The notes: generated by a model not told the origin, from the letters alone. 64,000 nt of DNA from Alkalibacterium pelagium (GCF_900109325.1 NZ_FNZU01000004.1:1-64000), one strand, 5' to 3'; shown: positions 48,151-58,584, counted from the first letter of the stretch. Translations and numbers: made by a program.

Positions 48151-49287
48151 ATGAAAACACACATAAAACAAGGATTGAAGCAACTGGGAGCCATACTGGT
48201 CTACATCGTCGTGCTAGGCGGAGTGGGATTTATCGGTTACCGGATTGGGATGGAAAGCACGCCTTTGACTGATGAAGGAAATCTCGATGTGGGACGTCTG
48301 CTTATACGGATCGGAATTGTAATGGTAATTGCCGGAGGGCTGGTCTATGGACACGTCATTATCCATGAATTGGGTCACCTGCTTGCCGGGAAACTATCGG
48401 GGTACACATTCATGCTTTTTAGAATCGGTCGGTTTGGGTTGATAAAGGAAGACGGTCAGTTCAAGACCATTTCATTTACGATGAGTGGCACGATGGGTCA
48501 GTGTCTGATGCATCCGCCTGAGAATAATGACAGACGGCCTTACCGGCTCTACTTGCTTGGTGGGGTATTGGCAAATGGAATAACCGCGCTGATTGCGGGT
48601 GCTTTTTATTTAATATACCCGTCTGAGTATATTATGATTTTTATTGTTATCGGTGTGATGTCTGCAACTATGAACGGCATTCCATTAAGCTTCAATGATG
48701 GAAAAATACTGAGGAAACTAGGCAGGAGTTCAGTGGCTCAGGATCAGTTCTTTCAGCAGCTGAAATGGAATGGCGAGTTTGTCCGTCATAACAAGACATA
48801 CTCTGAGGTAGCCGAGGATCAGATGACGTTCAATCCTAATGAACCGGTAACGGAGCAGTTCAATGTCTATAATAAGCTGATTGAAATCAATGCCAGCCTT
48901 GAGCAGAAAAATTTCAAGCGAGCTGAAAGTAACCTGAGTGATTTGTATGACCAGAGAAGTGAAATCATTCCGCCTTACCGCATCGAGATCCTGCGAGAGT
49001 ATGTGTACTGCCTGCTGATTGAAGATTCAGGTACGCCGGAGCTTATTGAGCGAATTCTTTCTGATAAGCTTTTGAAGAGTCACTTGAAAATGAAACAGGC
49101 AGATGTCTGTCGTGTAAACTGTGTGATTGCTTATTTTGTAGACAATGACCGGACTAAAGCAAAGCGGTGGTATGATCTGGCAAGGGAACATCTGGACAAA
49201 CTGCCTACATATGCGGATAAACGAGTAAATACTAACCTTCTGGATCATATTGAAACAGTTATGGCATTTGGAACACATAATAATTGA
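48151..49287 (+). CDS. M50-like membrane zinc metalloprotease
   Basis: This 378-residue protein has membrane helices near 13-32 and 50-70. HELGH at residues 72-76 is the zinc-binding motif of site-2-type proteases. Another hydrophobic pair lies near 128-165, with LSFNDGK (about 170) in the place where the third ligand aspartate is expected. The C-terminal half (about 190-378) is soluble and helical, like a repeat or scaffold region. The substrate is unknown. Intramembrane proteases of this class cleave regulators or signal peptides. AAAGGAG precedes the ATG. It stands alone, with a symmetric terminator after it. Confidence 0.75.
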   Translation: MKTHIKQGLKQLGAILVYIVVLGGVGFIGYRIGMESTPLTDEGNLDVGRLLIRIGIVMVIAGGLVYGHVIIHELGHLLAGKLSGYTFMLFRIGRFGLIKEDGQFKTISFTMSGTMGQCLMHPPENNDRRPYRLYLLGGVLANGITALIAGAFYLIYPSEYIMIFIVIGVMSATMNGIPLSFNDGKILRKLGRSSVAQDQFFQQLKWNGEFVRHNKTYSEVAEDQMTFNPNEPVTEQFNVYNKLIEINASLEQKNFKRAESNLSDLYDQRSEIIPPYRIEILREYVYCLLIEDSGTPELIERILSDKLLKSHLKMKQADVCRVNCVIAYFVDNDRTKAKRWYDLAREHLDKLPTYADKRVNTNLLDHIETVMAFGTHNN

Positions 49288-49329
49288 GGAACGATAAAAC
49301 TGAACGTTCCTGCAAGGGATAAAAAGATA

Positions 49330-49384
49330 AAAAAGGAAACGAACCTTCTGCGACATTGTCTTGTAGAAGGTCGTTTCCTTTTTA
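49330..49384. terminator. Two-way terminator between the M50 gene and the deacetylase gene
   Basis: AAAAGGAAACGA and TCGTTTCCTTTT, plus CCTTCT and AGAAGG, form one long stem around a GC-poor loop. A-run and T-run flank it, so it can serve both convergent genes. Confidence 0.85.
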
Positions 49385-49432
49385 TTGATAAAATGCGTGC
49401 AACTAGTCTGTTTCTGGAAAAAGATACTGAAG

Positions 49433-50046
49433 TTATCTAATTGCCAGGACTTGCCCACACGAATGAGGTTAGGATTGGACAGATTATTAACTGATGCCAG
49501 ATGAGCGACAGTGGTATTGTATCTGCGAGCGATGGAATAGAGGGTATCGCCGGATCTGACAGTATAGGTCTGGCTACCGAATGCTGGAAGATTCATCAGT
49601 TGAGAGCGGGTCACAAAACGGTATCCTTGAGATTTCAGACGGGTAATGATCGTTGGCAGTGCAGCTGGAGTACCGGAATCGCCGGCGCCTGTATGCATCA
49701 GGATAATAGCGCCTTGTGTAATACGTGATATGACGCGGTTTCCGATATCATGGCCTTGATTGACGATGTTGCGGATGGATTGAGGATGATTATTCATACC
49801 GGTTCCTGTCAGGAAGAAGGTGGCTTTGACATTGTGGTTGGATAGAGTCTGTAAAATCCGATTGATATTTGTCCCATCAGATCCATCATCAAAAGTCAGC
49901 GCAACGACTTTCTCTGTGGTGGATCCTCTGGTCACTGTCTGAGCTGGAGCGGCTGATACTGGAACAGCAAAGGTCAAACTGATGATTACCCCTAAAAACA
50001 GACAAACGACTTTTGCGATTAGTGATCGCATGCTTTTTGTGCTCAT
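49433..50046 (-). pseudogene. Polysaccharide deacetylase with LysM domain, internally deleted and frameshifted
   Basis: ATG at 50046 opens a signal peptide (about 1-35, ending VPVSAAPAQ). The NodB domain begins normally with VVALTFDDGSDGTNINR and GHDIGN. It then jumps straight to RVISRITQGAIILMHTGAG, the last NodB motif. The part that should carry the zinc histidines (H-S/T-x-x-H) and further catalytic residues, perhaps 75-85 residues, is missing in frame at about 49738-49740. A LysM domain follows (YTVRSGDTLYSIARRYNTT). Near 49453-49456 one C seems missing: with it the protein would end VGQVLAIR and stop at 49433. Without it the frame runs on into the 3' end of the M50 gene. The enzyme is very probably inactive, though secretion and peptidoglycan binding may remain. 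Confidence 0.8.
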
Positions 50047-50210
50047 TTCACTCACGTCTTTCCTCATGCACAAAAGACGTTTAAGTGTTAGAAGCGAACA
50101 GCAGGCACATGAGAGCAGGACCTTATTTTTCACCTTTATTATAAATCTAAACCATAGAAAAAGTACCAGTCAGCACTCAAAAAACAGTTAAAAATCAGGG
50201 GATTTAAACG

Positions 50211-50240
50211 AAAAAAATGACGGATATTCCGCCATTTTCA
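50211..50240 (-). terminator. Terminator of the acetyltransferase gene
   Basis: On the minus strand AAAATGGCGGA pairs with TCCGTCATTTT around ATA, followed by TTTCG. It lies just after the gene's stop. Confidence 0.7.
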
Positions 50241-50254
50241 GATGCTTATTCACT

Positions 50255-50695
50255 TTAAATAGTCTTAGTGTAGCAGATGATCCGGTTGGCTTCCTTGAAA
50301 CCGATTTTCTCATGGAAGGTTGCACTGGTAGTGTTGTGGAGCGCCACGTCACTGGCAAATTCGGTTGCGTTCATAAAACGGGACCAGTCTTCACAGACCT
50401 CAACCAGCTTTCTGGCAATACCTCTTTTTCTGTAAGTCTCCTTGACATATATGCCTTCAAGATAACCTACTGGAGTGGTTCTCGTCCCTTCTACGTAGTC
50501 GAATCTCAGCTGGACTTGTGCAAAGCCTACAACCTGGTCATCAGTTTCACAGACAAACAGCTCAGCCGTACTATCCTCCTGATACCTCGTCATTTCCCGC
50601 TGAAGTTCGTCGTAATCTTCGCTGGGCCACAGCAGCAAAGCGAGTTGAGTAATGTTTTCAATATGTATGTCTCTGGCTTTGACAATTTTATGCAT
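50255..50695 (-). CDS. GNAT acetyltransferase, AAC(6')-like
   Basis: This 146-residue protein has a complete GNAT fold. The acetyl-CoA loop is in RKRGIARKLVEVCEDW. The stretch FDYVEGTRTTPVGYLEGIYV and the C-terminal TEFASDVALHNTTSATFHEKIGF strongly recall aminoglycoside 6'-N-acetyltransferases of the AAC(6')-Ig/Ih type. Such enzymes acetylate the 6' amino group of kanamycin-class drugs. A chromosomal homologue may have another natural substrate. It is a single gene with its own terminator. Resistance is not shown by sequence. Confidence 0.8.
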   Translation of the reverse strand: MHKIVKARDIHIENITQLALLLWPSEDYDELQREMTRYQEDSTAELFVCETDDQVVGFAQVQLRFDYVEGTRTTPVGYLEGIYVKETYRKRGIARKLVEVCEDWSRFMNATEFASDVALHNTTSATFHEKIGFKEANRIICYTKTI

Positions 50696-50921
50696 AAGTA
50701 TTCCTCCCGCTCAACTGTAATGAAAGAAATGAATGATTGTAGAAATAGTGTACCACAATTTGTGGTCAAACGCTTTCAAATAAAGCCTTAATCCAGTACG
50801 AATTACAGAAAGTCTCAAAATATATACTTAAGTAAGCATAAAGCTTAAAGTTAGGAGGCGCATCTTAAATTCATTTCTTTATGTTATACTGATTCAAAAA
50901 TGACTGATGAGGAGGATAAAA

Positions 50922-52256
50922 ATGAGAGTAGTCATTATAGGCGCATCTTTTGCTGGGGTAGCTGCTGCTTTTGAAGTTCGTCACATTCATCCGGATGCAG
51001 AAATTTTGTTGCTTGAAAAGCAGGATACCCTGGGATACATACCAAGCGGTCTTCATTTATATTGGGATAAGAAAATTAGTGACTTGGATGAGGCCCGTTT
51101 CGTTACAGAAGGCCAGCTGGATAAGCATGGAATCGTGTATCATCTAAATGCTACTGTACAGAAGGTCAACACGACTCAAAAAATAATCACTTATGACCAG
51201 CACGATTTATCAGACCAGCTGTCTTATGACAAACTGATCATAGCGGCGGGATCGAGACAGTTATCTGAGAAAATTACCGGCAGTGCCCAGGAGAGTGTAC
51301 TAAAATACAAGCGTTACGATGAGGCTCAGGCGGCTTTGATTAAAGTTGAGGAAAGTGAGCATATTACGATTATCGGTGGAGGACAAGTTGGGGTGGAGGC
51401 TGCAGATCTACTGACCACAATGGAGAAACAAGTGACTCTGGTAGAAAGTATGGATTATGTTCTATTCAAGTATCTGGACGAGGATATGATCAAGCCGATC
51501 GAGAAGAATATGACTGAAAAGGGCGTTGATCTGAGAATGAGACAGACGGTCTCTTCCGTAGAGATGGAATCAGACCAGAAAGTGACTGTCTGCCTTGGCG
51601 AAGGATCTGTCACCAGTGATGCGGTTATCATGGGAGTGAATGTCAGACCGCATCTGCCTTTTTTGGATGAGACCATCAAGCAGCATACCGATCAGACAAT
51701 TGCTGTCGACCGCTATTTAAGAACATCAGTCGAAGATGTCTTTGCCGTGGGTGACTGCATTCAATTGTCAGGACCTGGAGAAGACAGAGTCTATGTTCCA
51801 TTGATCAATAATGCTGTTCGGACAGGTATTGTGGCAGCAGCCAATCTGATTGAGCCATCCCGAACTTTTAAAGGTTCGCTGCGTACGATTGGTACCCGTG
51901 TCTTCGGCAAGTATATAGCCAGCACAGGTATGACCGAAGCCGAGAGTTTGTTTACTGACCGGACTGTTGAGTCTCACAGGCAGGAGGTGCGTCTGACCAG
52001 TCTGGCTGATTCTGATACCGTGACTCTGAAATATGTATATGATGCCAAAACACATGAGCTGCTGGGCGCTCAAATGATATCAGATGCCAATATACTTGAA
52101 AAAATAAATGTGCTGGCGCTGGCTATTCAGTCGAAGCAGACCTTAGAAGATCTGCAGCAGACCGATTACTTCTTTAATCCAGCTTATTCTCAGATGACTG
52201 CCACCACAAACCTGATAGCCTGGATGGATGAGAGGGCGGACGAAGATGAAAATTGA
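50922..52256 (+). CDS. FAD/NAD(P)-dependent oxidoreductase, NADH-oxidase-like, lacking the usual redox cysteine
   Basis: This is a 444-residue protein. ATG at 50922 follows AGGAGG. FAD-binding VVIIGASFAGVAAAFEV lies at the N-terminus, the NADH-binding ITIIGGGQVGVEAADLL about residue 152, and VFAVGDCIQL near 280; a dimerisation domain follows. The family's redox cysteine, normally in an SCG motif after the first 40 residues, is replaced by PSG in TLGYIPSGLHLYW. Without that cysteine, relatives reduce oxygen only to hydrogen peroxide, so the product may differ from water-forming oxidases. Its end overlaps the next gene by 11 bases. Confidence 0.85.
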   Translation: MRVVIIGASFAGVAAAFEVRHIHPDAEILLLEKQDTLGYIPSGLHLYWDKKISDLDEARFVTEGQLDKHGIVYHLNATVQKVNTTQKIITYDQHDLSDQLSYDKLIIAAGSRQLSEKITGSAQESVLKYKRYDEAQAALIKVEESEHITIIGGGQVGVEAADLLTTMEKQVTLVESMDYVLFKYLDEDMIKPIEKNMTEKGVDLRMRQTVSSVEMESDQKVTVCLGEGSVTSDAVIMGVNVRPHLPFLDETIKQHTDQTIAVDRYLRTSVEDVFAVGDCIQLSGPGEDRVYVPLINNAVRTGIVAAANLIEPSRTFKGSLRTIGTRVFGKYIASTGMTEAESLFTDRTVESHRQEVRLTSLADSDTVTLKYVYDAKTHELLGAQMISDANILEKINVLALAIQSKQTLEDLQQTDYFFNPAYSQMTATTNLIAWMDERADEDEN

Positions 52257-53715
52257 ACACTTTCTTGAGAAAAACGAAGTAAGAGAAATCACCATCTTCA
52301 ATCAGCTCGTGCTGAATGGCGGTACGTTGTCTTATGGAAAGATGCTGAATCATTTGGGGGTATCGAAAGCGTCTCTTGAAAACGACTTGTCATCCATTGC
52401 TGTTAGAATTGAAGGTTTTGATCAGAAGGTCCAGCTTCAGTATGACGGACAGACGATTGGACTCAGCATGAGTGATGATCTGTCGCTCCAGCAGATTTAC
52501 CGACTCTATCTGGATCAGTCTATCAAGCTTCAAATTATTACTTTTCTTTTCAAGCATCAGGAGTTCTCGATTACACAGTTGACCCAGAAACTGGCAATCA
52601 GCGAGAGTTCATTGTTCCGTAAAATTAAAGAACTGAACAGCCATCTTAAAGAGTTCGGCATTAAAATACGTAACGGACAGATGCAAGGTGAAGAGCTTCA
52701 GATCCGGTATTTTTATTTTCAGTTCTATTGCTATATAGAAAATAAAGTGACTTTTCTTGCTGAACATCCTAATGACCGGCTGACTCAGATGATCGACGCA
52801 ATGGAAAAGTTCCTAAATGTAACGATTACTCCTGAAAACAGAGAGCGTCTGACAATCTGGCTGATCATCAGCAATGCACGTGTATCAATCATCGACAAGC
52901 AGGCCAAACGTTTGAGAACACAGATGAAGGCGTACAGAAAAGACCCCTTTTTCCATAAAATCCAAGTCTTTGTGCTGCGTTATTTCAGTCGGTATTCTAT
53001 TGAAGTAGATGAAGTTGAGTCCATGATTCATTTTGCTTTTCTACTGGCATTTCCTGTTCTCACAGAACCGGATTTCCACGAATACAGATTGCTTCGGGAC
53101 CGCCATGCACCTATCGCTTCAATGGACACACTAATAGCGGAAACGATCATCAATCATTTTAAGTACCGCAGATTACCTTATATGCTTGAACGGGACATGT
53201 CCTACCATCTCACTCATATCCATACCCGACTATACTTTTTTCAAGGTGATATTGAAATCTACGAATATGAAGGAATTATTGCGAAGGAAAAGCAGATCGT
53301 TGGAACGAATGTTGTGTCGTTTGCACGCACACTTCTGAAAACTAGTACCAAAACCCTCGCAGATAAGACGGGCGAAAATAACAGTCTTTTGAAGATGGAG
53401 CTGCTGAAGTACATCAGTCTTCTCGTTCTCATCACCTTTAAAATGGCCAGTGTCATACAGGTGGGAATTGATCTGAAAATGGACGGCTTGTATAAAGAGA
53501 CTCTTGGAGAGCTGCTCATACTTAAATTAAAGCCGATCAAAGGGGTCCGGGTAGAGCACTATGACCCTACAAAAATCTATGATCTCGTACTGACCAATGA
53601 AGAACCGAAAGACCAGGCGAATTATGATGATGCCAGGATATATATACTTTCAGAAATTCTTTCTTCATTTGACATGGTGAATATACAAAGAATCATTCAG
53701 GAGCTGAATAAATAA
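52246..53715 (+). CDS. Mga-like transcriptional regulator
   Basis: This is a 489-residue regulator. ATG at 52246 lies inside the end of the flavoprotein gene, with GAGGG upstream. Two N-terminal helix-turn-helix segments lie near residues 12-60 and 95-135 (KLAISESSLFRKIKELN). A long PRD-like helical middle follows, then an EIIB-like C-terminal part with DLVLTNEEP (about 445). This is the arrangement of Mga/AtxA-type virulence and metabolism regulators, whose PRDs are controlled by PTS phosphorylation. It sits just before glpK-glpO-glpF and may control them or the flavoprotein; both are inferences. Confidence 0.8.
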   Translation: MKIEHFLEKNEVREITIFNQLVLNGGTLSYGKMLNHLGVSKASLENDLSSIAVRIEGFDQKVQLQYDGQTIGLSMSDDLSLQQIYRLYLDQSIKLQIITFLFKHQEFSITQLTQKLAISESSLFRKIKELNSHLKEFGIKIRNGQMQGEELQIRYFYFQFYCYIENKVTFLAEHPNDRLTQMIDAMEKFLNVTITPENRERLTIWLIISNARVSIIDKQAKRLRTQMKAYRKDPFFHKIQVFVLRYFSRYSIEVDEVESMIHFAFLLAFPVLTEPDFHEYRLLRDRHAPIASMDTLIAETIINHFKYRRLPYMLERDMSYHLTHIHTRLYFFQGDIEIYEYEGIIAKEKQIVGTNVVSFARTLLKTSTKTLADKTGENNSLLKMELLKYISLLVLITFKMASVIQVGIDLKMDGLYKETLGELLILKLKPIKGVRVEHYDPTKIYDLVLTNEEPKDQANYDDARIYILSEILSSFDMVNIQRIIQELNK

Positions 53716-53716
53716 A

Positions 53717-53753
53717 GTAAGTGGCAGCATCGTGCTGTCGCTTGTTTTTTTAT
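53717..53753 (+). terminator. Terminator after the Mga-like gene
   Basis: AAGTGGCAGCA pairs with TGCTGTCGCTT around TCG, followed by GTTTTTTTA. Confidence 0.85.
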
Positions 53754-54090
53754 TGAAGAGGATAGTATAAGTCTAATAGACCGAGGAGGGGGTTAATGTT
53801 CTGAGGTTTCTACAATATGAGTATTGTGTAGCAGTAGTTTTATTCACTTAGAATGAGCTCACCTTCTGTTAGGACAGTTATAATGATATTTCATCACAAC
53901 TACATATAATTTGGCGATTCATTGAATAAACTGAAACTAGATGATACTAAATTATTTTCTTATCGAAGCTGAGCGGAACGTGAAGGTATTATTATGCTTT
54001 GTGGTAATAAGGTTTAGTAGGCTTCAGTTACTATGCTCCAGGCGAAAAACTTTCAAAAAATTCGAAAATTCAAAAAAAGCTGACATTTTT

Positions 54091-54150
54091 AACGAAAGAA
54101 AAACGGTTACAATAAAAACGTAAAGAAAACGGTTGCTAAAAACCGGTGAT
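54091..54150 (+). promoter_or_regulatory. Possible cre-like and dyad elements upstream of glpK
   Basis: Two similar boxes, AAAAACGGTTACAAT (from 54099) and AAGAAAACGGTTGCTAA (from 54123), each fit the CcpA cre consensus with two or three mismatches. CGGTT and AACCG also form a dyad (54131-54146). No clear promoter is seen. The rest of 53754-54170 holds nothing I recognise; it is AT-rich and includes one short frame without support. Confidence 0.35.
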
Positions 54151-54152
54151 AA

Positions 54153-55676
<1,524 letters not shown>

Positions 55677-55699
55677 GACTAGCATAGGAGGAAAATAGT

Positions 55700-57535
55700 A
55701 TGGTTTTCTCTCTTGAAAGAAGAAAACAGGATATAAACGTATTAAAAGAAGAAACATTGGATGTACTGATCATTGGTGGCGGGATCACGGGTGCTGGGGC
55801 TGCTCTGCAGGCCAGTGCTTCGGGTCTGAAAACAGGCCTGGTTGAGATGCAGGATTTTGCAGAAGGGACGTCTTCGCGCTCAACTAAACTCGTTCACGGC
55901 GGTCTGCGTTACTTGAAGAACTTTGATGTGGAAGTCGTAGCTGACACGGTTCAGGAACGGGCCGTGGTGCAGGGCATCGCTCCTCATATTCCAAAAGCGG
56001 ACCCGATGATCTTACCCGTTTATGATGAGCCGGATTCAACGTTTTCCATGTTCTCTCTTAAAGTTGCGATGGATCTGTATGACCAGCTGGCTGGTGTAAC
56101 AGGAACTGATTATGCGAACTATACACTGACAAAAGAAGAAGTTCTGGAACGCGAACCGCAGCTGAACAGTGAAGGTCTTTTAGGTGCCGGGGTCTATCTG
56201 GATTACCGGAACAATGATGCTCGTCTAGTAATAGAGAATATCAAGCGGGCAGCTGAAGACGGCGGACACATGGTCAGTCGCATGAAAGTGGTTGGAATCT
56301 TACATGATGACAACGGCCGAGCTTCTGGAGCAGAAGTAGAAGACTTACTGACAGGGGAAACGATCAGAATCAATGCCCGTGTTGTCATGAATACGACCGG
56401 CCCATGGTCGGACACGATTCGTCAGATGGACGACAAGATCGATACGGCACCTCAGATGCGTCCGACAAAAGGGGTTCATCTGGTCGTAGACAATAAGAAA
56501 CTGTTCGTTCCCCAGCCGACGTATTTCGATACAGGAAAACAGGACGGCAGAATGGTCTTCGTGATTCCTCGCGAAGAAAAAACGTATTTCGGGACGACTG
56601 ATACTGACTATAAAGGCGACCTTTCAAATCCTACTGTGGAGCAGGAAGACGTGGATTACCTGCTGGATATCATCAATACAAGGTACCCGTCAGCAGATAT
56701 TACGTTGAACGATATCGAGTCCAGCTGGGCCGGCTTGCGTCCATTGATCGCGACAAATGGCGGGTCTGACTATAATGGGCAGAGTAATCAGCTCATTACG
56801 GACGAAAGTTTTGATGATGTACTGTCCATCGTGGAGCAGTATCAGCAGGGACATGCTGAACGCTATGAAGTGGCGGATGTACTGAAAAATATCAAAACAG
56901 CCAATGCGGAATCAGACACGAATCCTTCCACCCTTTCACGCGGCAGCTCGCTTGAAATAGATGAAGATGGACTGATCACCGTAGCCGGCGGGAAAATAAC
57001 TGATTACCGTAAAATGGCTCTTGGAGCAGTTAAAGCAACAATTGGTGTGCTGGAAAGAGACTTCGATCTGACTTACGAGCTGATTGATTCGGCTCATTAT
57101 CCAGTTTCCGGTGGAGACATCGATCCAGCTAAAGTCGACGAGGAGACGGAAGCTCTGGCTCAGTCTGGTGTAGAAAAAGGACTGACTGAATCTGAAGCAA
57201 GATATTTGGCTAATCTGTATGGGTCAAACACTCCGGCTGTCTACGATCTACTTGAAGAAGTGGAGCAGGTAGAGGGACTGACTCTCGCAGATACGCTCAG
57301 TCTGCATTACGCCATGCGTGAAGAAATGGCCTTGACCCCGAGCGATTTCCTGATCCGTCGAACAAATCACATGCTGTTCATGCGTGACACCTTGGATAGC
57401 ATAATCGAACCCGTCATTTCTGAGATGGCTCGCTATAATGACTGGTCAGATGAAGCAAGACAACAGTACACGGCAGAGCTTGAAAAAGCAGTTGCTGAGT
57501 CTGATTTGAAACCATTAAAGGGAGACGTGGATTAA
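55700..57535 (+). CDS. glpO: Alpha-glycerophosphate oxidase GlpO
   Basis: This 611-residue flavoenzyme oxidises glycerol 3-phosphate to dihydroxyacetone phosphate with oxygen, releasing hydrogen peroxide. FAD motif: DVLIIGGGITGAGAALQAS. SSRSTKLVHGGLRYLK and the late VAGGKITDYRKMA are typical of the GlpD/GlpO family. The length and the insert near residues 350-400 fit the oxidase form of lactic acid bacteria rather than the membrane dehydrogenase. AGGAGG lies upstream. It ends one base before glpF. Confidence 0.93.
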   Translation: MVFSLERRKQDINVLKEETLDVLIIGGGITGAGAALQASASGLKTGLVEMQDFAEGTSSRSTKLVHGGLRYLKNFDVEVVADTVQERAVVQGIAPHIPKADPMILPVYDEPDSTFSMFSLKVAMDLYDQLAGVTGTDYANYTLTKEEVLEREPQLNSEGLLGAGVYLDYRNNDARLVIENIKRAAEDGGHMVSRMKVVGILHDDNGRASGAEVEDLLTGETIRINARVVMNTTGPWSDTIRQMDDKIDTAPQMRPTKGVHLVVDNKKLFVPQPTYFDTGKQDGRMVFVIPREEKTYFGTTDTDYKGDLSNPTVEQEDVDYLLDIINTRYPSADITLNDIESSWAGLRPLIATNGGSDYNGQSNQLITDESFDDVLSIVEQYQQGHAERYEVADVLKNIKTANAESDTNPSTLSRGSSLEIDEDGLITVAGGKITDYRKMALGAVKATIGVLERDFDLTYELIDSAHYPVSGGDIDPAKVDEETEALAQSGVEKGLTESEARYLANLYGSNTPAVYDLLEEVEQVEGLTLADTLSLHYAMREEMALTPSDFLIRRTNHMLFMRDTLDSIIEPVISEMARYNDWSDEARQQYTAELEKAVAESDLKPLKGDVD

Positions 57536-58252
57536 ATGACAGGACAAACATTAACACTTTTCAGTGAATTTTTAGGAACAATGTTTCTGATTTTATTAGG
57601 TAATGGTGTAGTAGCCGCAGTCAATTTGAATAAAAGTAAAGCCGAAGGCGCCGGATGGGTTGCCGTTACACTGGGCTGGGGAGCTGCGGTAACACTAGGT
57701 GTCTACATTGCAGGTTTCATGGGTCCAGCTCATTTGAATCCTGCCGTGACACTTGGATTTGCAATAACTGGAGACTTGGCATGGGGAATGGTTATTCCAT
57801 TCATTCTGGCTCAAGTAGCTGGAGCAATCCTGGGATCAGTACTGGTCTGGCTGACATATCTGGCTCACTATAAAGAAACTACGGATGAAGATGCCATTCT
57901 AAGCACATTTGCAACAGGAGCAGCAATTAGAGACAACACAGCTAACGTCTTATCTGAGGCCATTGGCACATTTGTTCTGGTATTCGCTTTACTGGCTTTT
58001 GGACAGAATGTCTTTACAGAAGGACTGAACCCACTAGTCGTTGGGGTGCTGATCCTGTCAATTGGACTATCTTTAGGTGGATCGACCGGATATGCGATCA
58101 ACCCGGCACGTGATCTGGGCCCTAGAATCGCTCACCAGATTCTCCCACTGGCAAACAAGGGAGATTCTAAGTGGGAATATGCCTGGGTGCCAATTGTTGC
58201 ACCAATGCTCGGCGCAGTAGCAGCGGCATTGCTGTATCTGGTCATCGTATAA
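57536..58252 (+). CDS. glpF: Glycerol uptake facilitator GlpF
   Basis: This 238-residue membrane channel of the aquaporin family has six helices with the two half-helices at HLNPAVTLG and INPARDLGPR. Aspartate after the second NPAR favours a glycerol facilitator over a water channel. The ATG follows directly after the glpO stop, with AAGGGAG as ribosome site. It admits glycerol for GlpK and GlpO. Confidence 0.95.
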   Translation: MTGQTLTLFSEFLGTMFLILLGNGVVAAVNLNKSKAEGAGWVAVTLGWGAAVTLGVYIAGFMGPAHLNPAVTLGFAITGDLAWGMVIPFILAQVAGAILGSVLVWLTYLAHYKETTDEDAILSTFATGAAIRDNTANVLSEAIGTFVLVFALLAFGQNVFTEGLNPLVVGVLILSIGLSLGGSTGYAINPARDLGPRIAHQILPLANKGDSKWEYAWVPIVAPMLGAVAAALLYLVIV

Positions 58253-58274
58253 TCTGAGACACTGAATAAATGCT

Positions 58275-58322
58275 ACACGCCTGACGGGACAGCGATCGAG
58301 TTGTCGATGTCAGGCGTTTTAT
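58275..58322 (+). terminator. Terminator of the glp operon
   Basis: ACGCCTGAC pairs with GTCAGGCGT around a loop that itself forms a short stem (ACAGCGATCGAGTTGT), followed by TTTATTTC. Confidence 0.85.
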
Positions 58323-58416
58323 TTCTGTTTAAGGAGAGAATGAGATCAGAGCATGTATTGACTAGGTGCTATGTAAAAAAAACGTCACAAATACTAATAA
58401 AAAATAAGTAGAAAAG

Positions 58417-58445
58417 TTGACAAATGGCGTCATACCTTATATGAT
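58417..58445 (+). promoter_or_regulatory. Strong promoter upstream of the mnmE leader
   Basis: TTGACA (58417-58422) and TATGAT (58440-58445) are 17 bases apart. Transcription would begin near 58452. Confidence 0.8.
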
Positions 58446-58451
58446 TTAACA

Positions 58452-58556
58452 TGTCGAAACAATTAAAAGAACGAATCAAGGTTAAGCAGTGAAAGTGCTT
58501 TTCCGCCCAGGGCAGCAGTCTATGCTGAATTGGAGTGGATCAGGCGCTTTTTTTTG
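58452..58556 (+). ncRNA. Candidate small RNA or attenuator leader before mnmE
   Basis: From the promoter start point an RNA of about 105 bases would end in a structured terminator. The outer stem is AAAGTGC (58492-58498) with GGCGCTTT (58543-58550), the middle stem TCCGC with GTGGA, and the inner hairpin CAGCA-GTCTA-TGCTG, followed by eight T. The T-run ends about 30 bases before mnmE. It may be a stand-alone RNA or control read-through into mnmE. I match it to no known riboswitch. Confidence 0.55.
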
Positions 58557-58584
58557 TGAATAAAGAGTGGGAAGGATAGATAGT

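Noticed and set aside
49027-49432. Extension of the deacetylase frame into the M50 gene
   Set aside because: It follows a one-base loss near the LysM end and reads antisense to a well-supported gene, so it is not a real domain.
53941-54123. 60-codon frame before glpK
   Set aside because: It has no ribosome binding site and an AT-rich, low-quality translation, and it overlaps the probable glpK control region.
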